DNA of 64,000 bases from positions 2,728,001 through 2,792,000 of the forward strand of contig NZ_CP066149.1 of assembly GCF_023206395.1 (NCBI RefSeq), read 5' to 3'. Below, in pieces: positions 37,428-47,556 of the stretch; positions within the stretch are counted from its first letter, which is position 1; every line of letters starts with the position of its first letter. Position numbers and translations under genes: made by a program. A model generated the notes under the pieces. It ran no database searches and had not been told where the DNA came from. It saw only the letters and a program-made list of their open reading frames with translations. The stretch comes from Vibrio sp. ED004 (GTDB lineage Bacteria; Pseudomonadota; Gammaproteobacteria; Enterobacterales; Vibrionaceae).

Positions 37428-38558
37428 ATGGCAGAGTCAGACGGTCAAGAACGCACAGAAGACGCCACGCCCAGACGCTTGCAACAGGCCAAAGAGAAAG
37501 GGCAGGTTGCAAGGTCAAAAGAGCTAGCGTCAGCGTCGGTATTAATTGTCGGTGCGATTGCATTAATGTGGTTTGGCGAATCGATGGCGAAGGCTTTGTT
37601 CGAGGCCATGCAGCGCTTGTTCTCTTTAAGTCGCGACGAGATCTTTGACACCAACAAACTCCTAGAAATCGCTGGTGGTGCATTGGTGAACTTGCTGTTT
37701 CCGCTGTTCTTAATTCTAATCACCTTGTTCGTTGCTGCCGTCATTGGCGCGGCGGGTGTCGGCGGGATTAACTTCTCGATGCAAGCTGCGATGCCGAAAG
37801 CGTCTAAGCTCAACCCTCTCAGCGGTATTAAGCGGATGTTTGGCCTACAAAGCTGGGTTGAACTGCTCAAATCTATTTTGAAAGTAGCGCTTGTGTCGGG
37901 TATGGCGATTTATCTGATTCAAGCCTCTCAACATGACTTGATGCAGCTGAGCATGGATGTGTATCCGCAAAACATCTTCCATGCCTTGGATATCTTGCTT
38001 AATTTCATTCTGTTGATCAGTTGCTCTTTGTTGATTGTGGTGGCTATTGATATCCCATTCCAGATCTGGCAACACGCCGATCAGCTGAAGATGACAAAGC
38101 AAGAAGTGAAAGACGAATTCAAAGACACTGAAGGTAAGCCTGAGGTTAAAGGTCGAATTCGTATGTTACAAAGGGAAGCGGCTCAGCGTCGAATGATGGC
38201 CGATGTACCTCAAGCGGACGTGATCGTCACTAACCCGGAGCACTTCTCGGTGGCTTTGCGATACAAGCAGAACCAAGATAAAGCGCCAATTGTGGTCGCC
38301 AAAGGTGTGGACCATATGGCGATGAAGATTCGTGAAATTGCCCGCGAAAATGATATCTATATTGTCCCAGCACCGCCATTGGCGAGGGCGCTTTATCACA
38401 CAACAGAGCTCGAACAACAAATTCCTGACGGTCTGTTTACAGCAGTAGCCCAAGTACTCGCCTATGTTTTCCAACTGAAACAGTATCGAAAACGCGGGGG
38501 AGAGAGACCAAAACTGCAAGATTCTAATATGCCGATCCCACCTGATTTACGTCATTAG
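37428..38558 (+). CDS. flhB: FlhB, export substrate-specificity switch
   Basis: 376 aa. N-terminal EDATPRRLQQAKEKGQVARSKEL and four membrane helices (to about residue 210), then the cytoplasmic domain. The autocleavage motif is N269-P-E-H, not the usual N-P-T-H; the essential Asn and Pro are kept. FlhB switches export from hook to filament proteins when FliK contacts it. AGGAG precedes the ATG. Ends the fliK operon; a 272-bp gap follows. Confidence 0.95.
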   Translation: MAESDGQERTEDATPRRLQQAKEKGQVARSKELASASVLIVGAIALMWFGESMAKALFEAMQRLFSLSRDEIFDTNKLLEIAGGALVNLLFPLFLILITLFVAAVIGAAGVGGINFSMQAAMPKASKLNPLSGIKRMFGLQSWVELLKSILKVALVSGMAIYLIQASQHDLMQLSMDVYPQNIFHALDILLNFILLISCSLLIVVAIDIPFQIWQHADQLKMTKQEVKDEFKDTEGKPEVKGRIRMLQREAAQRRMMADVPQADVIVTNPEHFSVALRYKQNQDKAPIVVAKGVDHMAMKIREIARENDIYIVPAPPLARALYHTTELEQQIPDGLFTAVAQVLAYVFQLKQYRKRGGERPKLQDSNMPIPPDLRH

Positions 38559-38654
38559 ATCAATTGCTTGAGCTCAGCGTGATGAACCCTGATAATAGGG
38601 ACATAGTTATTGCTCTTCTCTAAGAGGTGATGGCGATAATTTGACGTAAGATGT

Positions 38655-38670
38655 TGGTACAGTGTTTGCT
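38655..38670 (+). promoter_or_regulatory. Sigma-54 promoter of flhA operon
   Basis: TGGTACAGTGTTTGCT: GG at 38656-38657 and GC at 38668-38669, 10 nt apart. Bases after GG are TAC in place of CAC; the rest matches and equals the flgF site from AGTGTTTGCT on. It gives a leader of about 150 nt before flhA. Confidence 0.82.
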
Positions 38671-38830
38671 ATATCAATTCCGAACATAATAACTGGTTCA
38701 TTATTACTCCTGTGTATTATCAACCTGTGCATTATAAACCTGTTTTTTATTAAACATAGCAACATAGCTTAGATCTGAGCGTCAATACGCTTGGTGAGAT
38801 AGCTACAACATAGCGAACCTGTCTAGATTT

Positions 38831-40930
38831 ATGAAATTCACCCTGCCTTTTGCGGACAAGCTACCGAAAATCCCTAACCGTGCCATGCCTGCGATTGGCG
38901 CACCTGTTATGGTACTTGCAACGCTTGCTATGGTGGTGTTGCCCATTCCTGCGTTCTTGCTGGATATGTTCTTCACCTTCAACATTGCACTGTCTATGGT
39001 TGTGTTACTGGTTTCGGTTTATACCCGCAGACCTTTGGATTTCGCCGCTTTCCCGACAGTCCTTCTGATTGCGACACTACTTCGATTAGCCTTGAACGTT
39101 GCTTCTACGCGTGTGGTTTTACTGCATGGTCACGAAGGTGGCGACGCGGCTGGTAACGTAATTGAAGCCTTCGGTAACGTGGTTATCGGTGGTAACTATG
39201 CGGTTGGTTTAGTGGTGTTCTTGATCTTGATGATCATTAACTTCATGGTTGTTACCAAAGGTGCAGGCCGTATTTCGGAAGTAAGTGCACGTTTCACCTT
39301 GGATGCGTTACCGGGTAAACAGATGGCAATCGATGCCGACTTGAACGCGGGTTTGATCGACCAAGATCAAGCACGTCTGCGACGTTTTGAAGTAACCAAA
39401 GAAGCTGACTTCTACGGTTCAATGGACGGTGCTTCTAAGTTCGTAAAAGGCGATGCGATTGCCGGTATCCTTATCTTATTCATCAACATCATTGGTGGTT
39501 TGAGCATTGGTATGGCTCAGTTTGACCTTGGTTTTGGTGAAGCAATCGAAATCTATACGCTACTGACTATCGGTGATGGTCTGGTTGCACAAATTCCATC
39601 GCTATTACTTTCTATCGCTGCCGCGATGATGGTAACGCGTCAAAATACCGATGAAGACATGGGGCAGCAGCTTGTCTTCCAAATGTTCGACAATCCAAAA
39701 GCTCTGATGATCACTGCCGCTATCCTTGGCATCATGGGTATTGTTCCGGGCATGCCGCACTTCTCGTTCTTGAGCTTAGCTATTGTTGCGGGCGCGGGTG
39801 CGTATTACATCGATAAGAAACAGAAGAAGAAAGCACTGGAGCCAAACCTTCCGGCGGCAGTTGAAGCCAGTGGAGAAACAGGCTCTCAGAAAGAGCTTTC
39901 TTGGGATGACGTTCAACCCGTTGATATTATTGGCCTAGAAGTAGGTTACCGCTTGATTCCATTGGTAGACAGAGACCAAGGCGGTGAACTACTAGAACGC
40001 GTTAAAGGCGTACGTAAGAAGCTGTCTCAAGACTTTGGTTTCTTGATTCCTGCGGTACATATCCGCGATAACCTAGAGCTGACACCAAACAGCTACCGAA
40101 TCACTCTAATGGGTGTTGCGGTAGGTGAGGCTGAGATTAAGCCAGATATGGAGCTCGCGATTAACCCGGGCCAAGTATACGGAATGATCGATGGTGAGCC
40201 GACAATCGATCCTGCGTTCGGGTTAGAAGCGGTATGGATTCGTGAGGAGCAACGTGAACACGCACAAGCCCTCGGATACACGGTTGTAGATTCATCGACC
40301 GTGCTGGCAACACACCTCAGCCAATTGCTCACCAACAACGCATCGCAGTTGATTGGTCACGAAGAAGTTCAGAACCTGCTTGAGATGCTTAGCCGTTCAA
40401 CACCTAAGCTGGTGGAAGGGTTTGTACCAGATCAATTACCACTGGGTGTGGTTGTGAAAGTGCTTCAGAACCTACTTAATGAAGCCATTCCAATTCGTGA
40501 TATTCGAACAATAGTCCAAACTTTGTCGGAGTACTCAGGTAAGAGTCAAGAACCTGACATACTAACCGCGGCTGTTCGTATCTCATTGAAACGACTAATT
40601 GTTCAGGAAATCAATGGTATAGAGCCAGAATTGCCTGTTATAACCTTGATCCCTGAGCTGGAACAAATCTTGCATCAAACCATGCAGGCATCCGGCGGAG
40701 AATCTGCTGGTATTGAACCTGGTTTAGCCGAACGTTTACAGACTTCCCTCAGCCATGCCACACAAGAGCAAGAGCTGAAAGGTGAGCCAGCGGTGTTACT
40801 GACCTCTGGTGTATTGCGTTCCACTCTGGCTAAGTTCGTGAAAAACACGATCCCAAGCTTGAGAGTATTATCTTACCAAGAGATACCGGACGAAAAGCAG
40901 ATACGCATAGTACAAGCTGTTGGTAATTAA
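38831..40930 (+). CDS. flhA: FlhA, export gate protein
   Basis: 699 aa, eight predicted membrane helices in the first half and a cytoplasmic C-terminal domain that docks chaperone-substrate complexes. Family hallmarks: TRRPLDFAAFPTVLLIATLLR, the FHIPEP-type loop (RISEVSARFTLDALPGKQMA) and ADLNAGLID. No strong ribosome site precedes the ATG. First gene of flhA-flhF-flhG-fliA-che. Confidence 0.96.
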   Translation: MKFTLPFADKLPKIPNRAMPAIGAPVMVLATLAMVVLPIPAFLLDMFFTFNIALSMVVLLVSVYTRRPLDFAAFPTVLLIATLLRLALNVASTRVVLLHGHEGGDAAGNVIEAFGNVVIGGNYAVGLVVFLILMIINFMVVTKGAGRISEVSARFTLDALPGKQMAIDADLNAGLIDQDQARLRRFEVTKEADFYGSMDGASKFVKGDAIAGILILFINIIGGLSIGMAQFDLGFGEAIEIYTLLTIGDGLVAQIPSLLLSIAAAMMVTRQNTDEDMGQQLVFQMFDNPKALMITAAILGIMGIVPGMPHFSFLSLAIVAGAGAYYIDKKQKKKALEPNLPAAVEASGETGSQKELSWDDVQPVDIIGLEVGYRLIPLVDRDQGGELLERVKGVRKKLSQDFGFLIPAVHIRDNLELTPNSYRITLMGVAVGEAEIKPDMELAINPGQVYGMIDGEPTIDPAFGLEAVWIREEQREHAQALGYTVVDSSTVLATHLSQLLTNNASQLIGHEEVQNLLEMLSRSTPKLVEGFVPDQLPLGVVVKVLQNLLNEAIPIRDIRTIVQTLSEYSGKSQEPDILTAAVRISLKRLIVQEINGIEPELPVITLIPELEQILHQTMQASGGESAGIEPGLAERLQTSLSHATQEQELKGEPAVLLTSGVLRSTLAKFVKNTIPSLRVLSYQEIPDEKQIRIVQAVGN

Positions 40931-40957
40931 GCCGCCTAATTAGAACGGACGATCGAA

Positions 40958-42469
40958 TTGAAAATTAAACGATTTTTTGCAAAAGACATGCGAACTGCGC
41001 TGCTCCAAGTTAAAGAAGAACTTGGTTCGGAAGCAGTGATCATGTCTAACAAAAAGGTCGCAGGTGGCGTGGAAATTGTTGCCGCTATTGATGGCGAATC
41101 CAGCCCGTCGACAGCGAGCCAGAGACTAAATAAACCTCAGCAGCCTGCACAAAGCCAATATACGCAAATGGCCGCGCCCGCAGCTCCTGCCGGGCGACGT
41201 CAACTAGACGATGACAAGGTTAGCCTTCAGTCGAGTACTGAAGGTGGTCGCTCAATGACTAAACGCTTTGCCAACATGCTTAAGCAGTACAGTCATGGTG
41301 CAGACGACGAGCCACAACATCGTGCTGAAAACGAAGATTCGTTGTCAGCCCTACTGAATCGCCAATCAGGCAACAGTCACTTGTCGCAAAATAATCAGCA
41401 ATCGAGCGGTAACCTCGATTCTGCATTTGCTCGCGAAACGGGTTTATCCAAACTGATTGCGGAAGACCGTCGAGTTGAGCGCCCAGCTCCTCGCTTGGAT
41501 CCTACTCGCTATGATCGTGGTCGTGAGAATACTCAGTCCAAAGGTTCAGATACTGAAATGGAAACGATGCGCGAAGAGATGACCTCGATTCGCCGTCTTT
41601 TAGAACATCAAGTATCTGGATTAATGTGGCAAGAAGTTGAGCGTCGTGAACCCCTCAGAGCCATGCTTATCAAACGCCTCGAACGTATGGGTGTTTCGGC
41701 TGAGCTTGCGGATCAAATGGCTTGCTATATTCCGGAAGATACCAAACCCGCACGAGCTTGGAAGGCGTTGTTGGCGCTTGTTGCTGACCAAATCTCTGTG
41801 ACACAAAAAGATATTTTAAAACGCGGCGGTATTGTGGCTCTGCTTGGCCCGACCGGCGTAGGTAAAACAACGACGGTTGCAAAGCTCGCTGCACGTGCAG
41901 CCATGGAATATGGCGCCGACAATGTAGCACTAGTGACAACGGACACATATCGCATAGGTGCACATGAGCAGTTATCGATTTATGGTCGAATTATGGGTTG
42001 TCCTGTAAGAGTTGCTAAAGATTCTAGTGAATTGGCCGATGTAATATATCAGTTACGTAATCGTCGCCTAATTCTGGTCGATACTGCAGGCATGGGACAA
42101 CGAGATGTTCGCCTATCTGAGCAGTTAGACACACTGATGCAAGAGAGTGGTTCCGTTATTAATAGTTACCTTGTGTTGCCAGCAACCGCGCAGCGCAAAG
42201 TGCTACAAGAAACAATTGAACACTTTAGAAGAATCCCGTTGTCGGGGTGCATCATGACTAAGCTGGATGAATCCCTAAGTCTAGGTGAATTCATCAGTGT
42301 CGTAATACAAAATGCATTACCAGTTGCTTACATAGCAAATGGTCAACGAGTTCCTGAAGATATCGTTATAGCTCAGCCAAAGTACATGATTGCTAAGGCA
42401 AATGAGTTATTAGAAAAATCTACAGAGAATGAACCTCATTACTGGAACAGCGATTCTGAAGGGCTCTAG
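40958..42469 (+). CDS. flhF: FlhF, SRP-like GTPase for polar flagellum placement
   Basis: 503 aa with a TTG start at 40958 (MKIKRFFAKDMRTALLQV). N-terminal B domain (about 1-200, low complexity, Gln- and Ser-rich), then N and G domains like SRP54/FtsY. G1 is GPTGVGKT (297-304); DTAGMGQRD is the G3 region and TKLDESLSLGE the G4. GTP-bound FlhF dimers mark the old pole for flagellar assembly. Opposed by FlhG, encoded 13 bp downstream. Confidence 0.95.
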   Translation: MKIKRFFAKDMRTALLQVKEELGSEAVIMSNKKVAGGVEIVAAIDGESSPSTASQRLNKPQQPAQSQYTQMAAPAAPAGRRQLDDDKVSLQSSTEGGRSMTKRFANMLKQYSHGADDEPQHRAENEDSLSALLNRQSGNSHLSQNNQQSSGNLDSAFARETGLSKLIAEDRRVERPAPRLDPTRYDRGRENTQSKGSDTEMETMREEMTSIRRLLEHQVSGLMWQEVERREPLRAMLIKRLERMGVSAELADQMACYIPEDTKPARAWKALLALVADQISVTQKDILKRGGIVALLGPTGVGKTTTVAKLAARAAMEYGADNVALVTTDTYRIGAHEQLSIYGRIMGCPVRVAKDSSELADVIYQLRNRRLILVDTAGMGQRDVRLSEQLDTLMQESGSVINSYLVLPATAQRKVLQETIEHFRRIPLSGCIMTKLDESLSLGEFISVVIQNALPVAYIANGQRVPEDIVIAQPKYMIAKANELLEKSTENEPHYWNSDSEGL

Positions 42470-42482
42470 GCGGCGGATAAAT

Positions 42483-43370
42483 ATGAACGAAAATATGATA
42501 CATGATCAAGCTAGCGGCCTCCGTCGCTTAACCAAGCCTTCACTCACAAAAGTTATTGCTGTAACGGGTGGTAAGGGCGGCGTTGGTAAATCTAACGTGA
42601 CCTTAGGTATGGCTATTTGTATGGCACGCCAAGGTAAAAAAGTCATGGTACTGGATGCCGATTTAGGCCTTGCGAACGTCGACATCATGCTGGGAATTCG
42701 TTCTAAACGAAACCTCGGACATGTGTTGGCAGGTGAATGTGAACTTAAGGATGCGATTGTCGAAGGTCCGCACGGAATTAAAATTATTCCAGCGACATCG
42801 GGTACACAAAGCATGACTGAGTTATCACATGCACAGCATGCGGGTTTGATTCGAGCGTTTGGTTCGCTTGAAGACGAGATGGACATCTTGTTAGTTGATA
42901 CCGCTGCGGGTATCTCGGACATGGTGATTAGCTTCTCAAGAGCGGCGCAAGACGTAGTGGTTGTGGTTTGTGATGAACCAACTTCAATCACTGATGCATA
43001 TGCGCTAATTAAGCTTTTGAGCAGAGAACATCAGGTTCAGCGATTCAAAGTTGTTGCAAATATGGTCAGAAGCTACCGCGAAGGCCGAGAATTATTTGCA
43101 AAGTTGACTTTGGTCACAGAGCGCTTCTTGAATGTGAGCCTCGAACTCGTAGCATGTATTCCTTTAGATGATAAAGTACGTCAATCAGTCAAGAGACAGA
43201 AGATCGTAGTCGATGCGTTCCCTCGCTCTCCAGCTGCATTGGCAATCAGCTCTTTGGCTAACAAAGCATTGACCTGGCCAATACCAAAAACACCAAGCGG
43301 ACACTTGGAGTTCTTTGTTGAAAGGCTGCTGAACCGTACTGAATTTGTAGAGGAACCATTTGGTGAATAA
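42483..43370 (+). CDS. flhG: FlhG (FleN), MinD-like ATPase limiting flagellar number
   Basis: 295 aa from the ATG at 42483, preceded by GGCGGATAA; the longer frame from 42429 overlaps flhF and is rejected. Deviant Walker A GGKGGVGKS (residues 29-37), DADLGLANVD and VDTAAGIS are MinD/ParA-type motifs. The N-terminal QASGLRRL is the DQAxxLR activator helix for FlhF GTPase. It also restrains FlrA in related bacteria. Overlaps fliA by 8 bp. Confidence 0.95.
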   Translation: MNENMIHDQASGLRRLTKPSLTKVIAVTGGKGGVGKSNVTLGMAICMARQGKKVMVLDADLGLANVDIMLGIRSKRNLGHVLAGECELKDAIVEGPHGIKIIPATSGTQSMTELSHAQHAGLIRAFGSLEDEMDILLVDTAAGISDMVISFSRAAQDVVVVVCDEPTSITDAYALIKLLSREHQVQRFKVVANMVRSYREGRELFAKLTLVTERFLNVSLELVACIPLDDKVRQSVKRQKIVVDAFPRSPAALAISSLANKALTWPIPKTPSGHLEFFVERLLNRTEFVEEPFGE

Positions 43371-44097
43371 AGCGCTTACTTACGACCAACACGCTAATCA
43401 CAATAGCCAACAGGCTTTTTTTGAGAAGTACTCTGTGTTGGTTAAACGTATCGCTCATCACTTGTTGGGGCGATTACCGCCTAATGTATTGGTTGATGAC
43501 TTGATTCAAGCTGGCATGATCGGCTTGATTGAAGCGCAACAAAACTATGATGGTACCAAAGGCGCAAGCTTTGAGACGTATGCTGGTATTCGAATTCGAG
43601 GGGCAATGTTAGATGACATTCGCCGAGGAGATTGGGTACCGAGATCGGTTCATAAAAACAATCGAGAAATCAGTAGTGCAATCGCGGAATTAGAGGGAAC
43701 ACTCAACCGCGACCCAAGCGATGCCGAAGTGGCAAAGCACATGGGACTCAGTTTAGAGCAGTACCACAGTGCTTTAACTGACATTAATTGCTCAAGACTG
43801 GTTGGGATCGAAGATTTAGGCGTTTCAGATGATGTAATATCTCCGAACGAAGACTCTCAAGATAATGCGCCTTTTCAAGGGGTTGCTGATGAGTCATTCC
43901 GCCAAGCTTTGATCGATTCGATAAAACAGCTTCCGGAAAGGGAGGGCCTTGTGCTTTCGCTTTACTACGACGAAGAACTCAATTTAAAAGAGATTGGGGA
44001 AGTACTAGGTGTCAGCGAATCTCGTGTCAGCCAAATACTGAGCCAATCTATGCAGCGTTTACGCACTAAGTTAAGTGCTTGGACACAGAACGACTAA
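43363..44097 (+). CDS. fliA: FliA, sigma-28 factor
   Basis: 244 aa with a GTG start at 43363, 7 bp after AGAGGA; the TTG at 43360 is possible but less likely. Sigma-70 family regions 2, 3 and 4 are in order: DLIQAGMIGLIEAQQNYD, RIRGAMLDDIRRGDWVPRS, and LPEREGLVLSLYYDEELNLKEIG. It directs late flagellar genes, here the promoters at 12736 and 15779. Its start overlaps the end of flhG. Confidence 0.95.
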   Translation: MNKALTYDQHANHNSQQAFFEKYSVLVKRIAHHLLGRLPPNVLVDDLIQAGMIGLIEAQQNYDGTKGASFETYAGIRIRGAMLDDIRRGDWVPRSVHKNNREISSAIAELEGTLNRDPSDAEVAKHMGLSLEQYHSALTDINCSRLVGIEDLGVSDDVISPNEDSQDNAPFQGVADESFRQALIDSIKQLPEREGLVLSLYYDEELNLKEIGEVLGVSESRVSQILSQSMQRLRTKLSAWTQND

Positions 44098-44127
44098 CAA
44101 CACTGATTTTATTCAGTGGAGGCTAAT

Positions 44128-44508
44128 TTGAACAAAAACATGAAAATTCTCATTGTTGATGATTTTTCAACGATGCGCCGAATTGTTAAAAACCTACTTC
44201 GTGACTTAGGTTTCAACAACACTCAAGAAGCAGATGATGGCTTGACCGCGTTACCTATGCTGAAAAAAGGCGAATTTGATTTCGTGGTAACTGACTGGAA
44301 CATGCCGGGCATGCAAGGTATTGACCTGCTTAAACACATTCGCGCAGACGCAGAACTTAAGCACCTTCCAGTGCTTATGATCACAGCTGAAGCGAAGCGT
44401 GAGCAGATCATCGAAGCAGCGCAAGCGGGTGTTAATGGTTACATTGTGAAGCCTTTCACTGCCGCAACTCTGAAAGAGAAACTAGATAAGATTTTTGAGC
44501 GCTTATAA
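44128..44508 (+). CDS. cheY: CheY, chemotaxis response regulator
   Basis: 126 aa from the TTG at 44128, five bases after GGAGG; a GTG at 44116 (130 aa) and an ATG at 44140 are also in frame, but only the TTG is well spaced from the ribosome site. Receiver residues: D11, D12, phospho-acceptor D56 ([11 protein letters not shown]) and K108 (YIVKPF). Phospho-CheY binds FliM and changes rotation. Followed by cheZ. Confidence 0.95.
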   Translation: MNKNMKILIVDDFSTMRRIVKNLLRDLGFNNTQEADDGLTALPMLKKGEFDFVVTDWNMPGMQGIDLLKHIRADAELKHLPVLMITAEAKREQIIEAAQAGVNGYIVKPFTAATLKEKLDKIFERL

Positions 44509-44621
44509 GCACTCATAATAACCTGTTTTAGGCGCTTCTAGAGGGACATTAACTTTTCAGTTTCCCGTTTATCTCTATAGCTGAAGCGTCACAAAATATG
44601 CGGAGTAAGGCCGAACTCAGG

Positions 44622-45353
44622 ATGATTTCATTAGAACAAGCAAAAAAATTAGTAGAGCTGCTTGAGAACGATGAGCAGCAAGGTGCTGATTCTCTTGTTA
44701 GAAGCATTTATGAAGATACTTATAGTCTTCAAGGCAATCCAATGCTTCAAGAAATAGGTAGTCTGACTCGCGACCTCCATGACTCTTTGACACAATTCAA
44801 CTTTGACGAGCGCATCAGCGTTATCGCAAATGATGAAATCCCTGACGCTAGGGATCGCCTTCAGTATGTCATTGATAAAACGGAAGTTGCGGCGAATAAA
44901 ACGATGGACGCTGTCGATCGCTGTATGCCAATTGCAGACAACCTACACGAGTGTTTACTTCAAGTAAGGCCTCAATGGAATGAACTGATGCATGGCCGCA
45001 TTGAGCTGGCACAATTTAAAGCTTTATGTCACCGCATTGATGGATTACTTGTCCAAGTAGAAGGCGATAGTACTGAACTACGTGGACAACTGACTGAAAT
45101 CTTGATGGCTCAGGATTTCCAAGATTTAACTGGGCAGATAATCAGCAAAGTTATTACCTTGGTAAATGAGGTTGAAGGACGTTTGGTAGAGATTCTCACC
45201 GTATTCGGGGCGAATCAAATCGAACCAACGCCTGAAAAAGAGAAGAAAGCATCTATTGCTCCTGAGGGTCCAATCATGAACCCGGAAGCGCGCGAAGACG
45301 CTGTTGCATCTCAAGATGAAGTCGACGATTTGTTATCCAGTCTTGGATTTTAA
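44622..45353 (+). CDS. cheZ: CheZ, CheY-P phosphatase
   Basis: 243 aa from the ATG at 44622 (MISLEQAKKLVELL); an ATG at 44598 adds eight residues but has no ribosome site. The core helix has the catalytic region (ILMAQDFQDLTGQIISKVI, with Asp and Gln of the DFQDLTGQ motif), and the C-terminal tail (EVDDLLSSLGF) binds CheY. It ends 9 bp before cheA. The 113-bp gap upstream has a weak CGCTTC/GAAGCG hairpin. Confidence 0.94.
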   Translation: MISLEQAKKLVELLENDEQQGADSLVRSIYEDTYSLQGNPMLQEIGSLTRDLHDSLTQFNFDERISVIANDEIPDARDRLQYVIDKTEVAANKTMDAVDRCMPIADNLHECLLQVRPQWNELMHGRIELAQFKALCHRIDGLLVQVEGDSTELRGQLTEILMAQDFQDLTGQIISKVITLVNEVEGRLVEILTVFGANQIEPTPEKEKKASIAPEGPIMNPEAREDAVASQDEVDDLLSSLGF

Positions 45354-45362
45354 AGGTAACGT

Positions 45363-47543
45363 ATGAGCTACGATTTAGACGAAGATATTCTTCAGGACTT
45401 TTTAGTCGAAGCAGGAGAGATCCTTGAACTCCTATCAGAGCAACTGGTAGAGCTTGAGAATAACCCTGACGACAAAGACCTATTAAATGCTATTTTCCGT
45501 GGTTTCCATACAGTAAAAGGTGGTGCTGGTTTCCTAGCATTGACTGAGCTGGTGGATACTTGTCATGGTGCTGAGAATGTGTTCGACATTCTAAGAAACG
45601 GCCAACGCAGCGTAACATCAGGCTTGATGGATACTATGCTGCAGGCGCTAGATACAGTTAATGTACAGTTTCGAGCCGTGCAAGATCAGGAACCTCTAGT
45701 ACCAGCTGACCAATCTCTATTGGATGAGCTTCATCGCCTCTGCAAACCAGAGTCTGCTGATGAAGTTGCACCAGTAGAAGCACCAGCACCTGTAATCCCA
45801 GAACCTATTGTTGCAGCGCCTGAGCCTGTTGTTGAAAGCGCAAGCATCAGCGCGTCTTCTGTTGATGATATCTCTGAAGACGAGTTTGAACGCCTACTTG
45901 ATGAACTTCATGGTAAAGGTGGTTCACCAACATCGGCTTCTGCTCCAACACCGCCGCCAGCGCCAGCTGCACCTCAGCCAGTCGCAGACAGTGGCGACAT
46001 TACTGACGACGAATTTGAAAAGTTATTAGATGAATTGCACGGTGCGGGTAAGAGCCCGACTGCGGCAAGTTCAACGCCTCCTCCACCGCCAGCGCCTCCT
46101 GCAGCACCTGTTTCGGCGATGTCTGAAGGCGATGATCTGATGACGGACGAAGAGTTCGAGAAGTTACTAGACCAACTGCATGGTTCAGGTAACGGGCCTT
46201 CAATTGAAGAGCTTGATGCAGCGACTAAACCTGCAGAAGTGAAGCCTGCACCAGTTACACCACAAGCTGCGCCTAAGCCTGCTGCCCCAGTTGCGGTTAA
46301 AGCTGAACCGAAGCCGAGCGCTCCAGCAAAAGCTGAAGTGAAAGCGCCAGCGAAGAAGCAACAAGCTGAAGCAACTGTTCGTGTCGATACATCAACACTC
46401 GATACCATCATGAACATGGTGGGTGAATTGGTATTGGTTCGTAACCGACTTGTCAGCCTTGGCTTAAACAGCAACGACGAAGAAATGTCGAAAGCTGTCT
46501 CTAACTTAGATGTTGTTACTGCAGACCTACAAGGTGCGGTAATGAAGACTCGTATGCAGCCGATCAAGAAAGTATTTGGTCGCTTCCCACGAGTTGTCCG
46601 TGACCTTGCTCGTAGCTTGAAGAAAGACATTGTTCTTGAGATGCGCGGCGAAGAGACGGACCTTGATAAAAACCTAGTTGAAGCTCTTGCTGATCCCCTG
46701 ATTCACTTGGTGAGAAACTCTGTCGACCATGGTATTGAAATGCCGGAAGATCGTGTTGCTGCCGGTAAATCGAGAACGGGTAAAGTGATTCTGTCTGCCT
46801 CCCAAGAAGGCGATCACATTGAACTGGCTATCGTTGATGACGGTGGCGGTATGGACCCAGATAAGCTTCGCGCTATTGCGGTTAAACGTGGTCTGATGGA
46901 CGAAGACGCTGCGTCTCGCTTATCAAACAAAGAGTGTTTCAACCTAATCTTTGCTCCTGGCTTCTCAAGCAAAGAGCAGATCTCTGATATCTCAGGCCGT
47001 GGTGTAGGTATGGACGTTGTTAAAACAGCGATCAACACACTGAATGGCTCAATTGATATCGATTCAGAGATGGGACAGGGCACCAAGATCACGATCAAGG
47101 TTCCACTGACGCTAGCGATTCTACCTACCTTGATGGTCGGTGTTGCTGGTCACCCATTCGCGTTGCCATTGGCATCTGTAAACGAGATCTTCCACCTAGA
47201 TTTAAGCCGCACTAACGTGGTTGATGGTCAACTGACTATCATCGTTCGTGACAAGTCTATTCCGTTGTTCTACTTGCAAAACTGGCTTGCGCCTAAAGCG
47301 GGTATTGTTGAACTACGCAAAGGACACGGCCATGTTGTTATCGTACAACTGGGCAGCCAACGTGTTGGTTTTGTTGTCGATACACTGATCGGTCAAGAAG
47401 AAGTAGTCATCAAGCCACTTGATAAACTACTGCAAGGCACGCCAGGAATGGCAGGCGCGACAATCACAAGTGACGGACACATTGCATTGATTCTAGATGT
47501 GCCGGACTTGTTGAAGCAGTACGCAGCTGCGTCAAGAATTTAA
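45363..47543 (+). CDS. cheA: CheA, chemotaxis histidine kinase
   Basis: 726 aa. P1 has the phospho-His49 in [12 protein letters not shown] long Pro/Ala linker (about 125-335) replaces a clear P2 and holds three copies of a 12-residue motif, (D/E)EFE(K/R)LLD(E/Q)LHG, at 173-184, 216-227 and 263-274. P3 to P5 follow: dimer helices, ATPase (N box [13 protein letters not shown] boxes DDGGGMD and GRGVGMD), CheW-like domain. Vibrio CheA has a localisation domain that meets ParP, encoded downstream; the repeats may be it. Confidence 0.96.
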   Translation: MSYDLDEDILQDFLVEAGEILELLSEQLVELENNPDDKDLLNAIFRGFHTVKGGAGFLALTELVDTCHGAENVFDILRNGQRSVTSGLMDTMLQALDTVNVQFRAVQDQEPLVPADQSLLDELHRLCKPESADEVAPVEAPAPVIPEPIVAAPEPVVESASISASSVDDISEDEFERLLDELHGKGGSPTSASAPTPPPAPAAPQPVADSGDITDDEFEKLLDELHGAGKSPTAASSTPPPPPAPPAAPVSAMSEGDDLMTDEEFEKLLDQLHGSGNGPSIEELDAATKPAEVKPAPVTPQAAPKPAAPVAVKAEPKPSAPAKAEVKAPAKKQQAEATVRVDTSTLDTIMNMVGELVLVRNRLVSLGLNSNDEEMSKAVSNLDVVTADLQGAVMKTRMQPIKKVFGRFPRVVRDLARSLKKDIVLEMRGEETDLDKNLVEALADPLIHLVRNSVDHGIEMPEDRVAAGKSRTGKVILSASQEGDHIELAIVDDGGGMDPDKLRAIAVKRGLMDEDAASRLSNKECFNLIFAPGFSSKEQISDISGRGVGMDVVKTAINTLNGSIDIDSEMGQGTKITIKVPLTLAILPTLMVGVAGHPFALPLASVNEIFHLDLSRTNVVDGQLTIIVRDKSIPLFYLQNWLAPKAGIVELRKGHGHVVIVQLGSQRVGFVVDTLIGQEEVVIKPLDKLLQGTPGMAGATITSDGHIALILDVPDLLKQYAAASRI

Positions 47544-47556
47544 TTTAAGGATAAAT

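Noticed and set aside
37228..37683. 151-codon open frame on the - strand across fliR and flhB
   Set aside because: Overlaps two certain genes and has no recognisable features.
45974..46630. 218-codon open frame on the - strand opposite cheA
   Set aside because: It mirrors the Pro/Ala-rich linker and kinase start of CheA. No ribosome site or known domain; low-complexity codons leave the opposite strand open.
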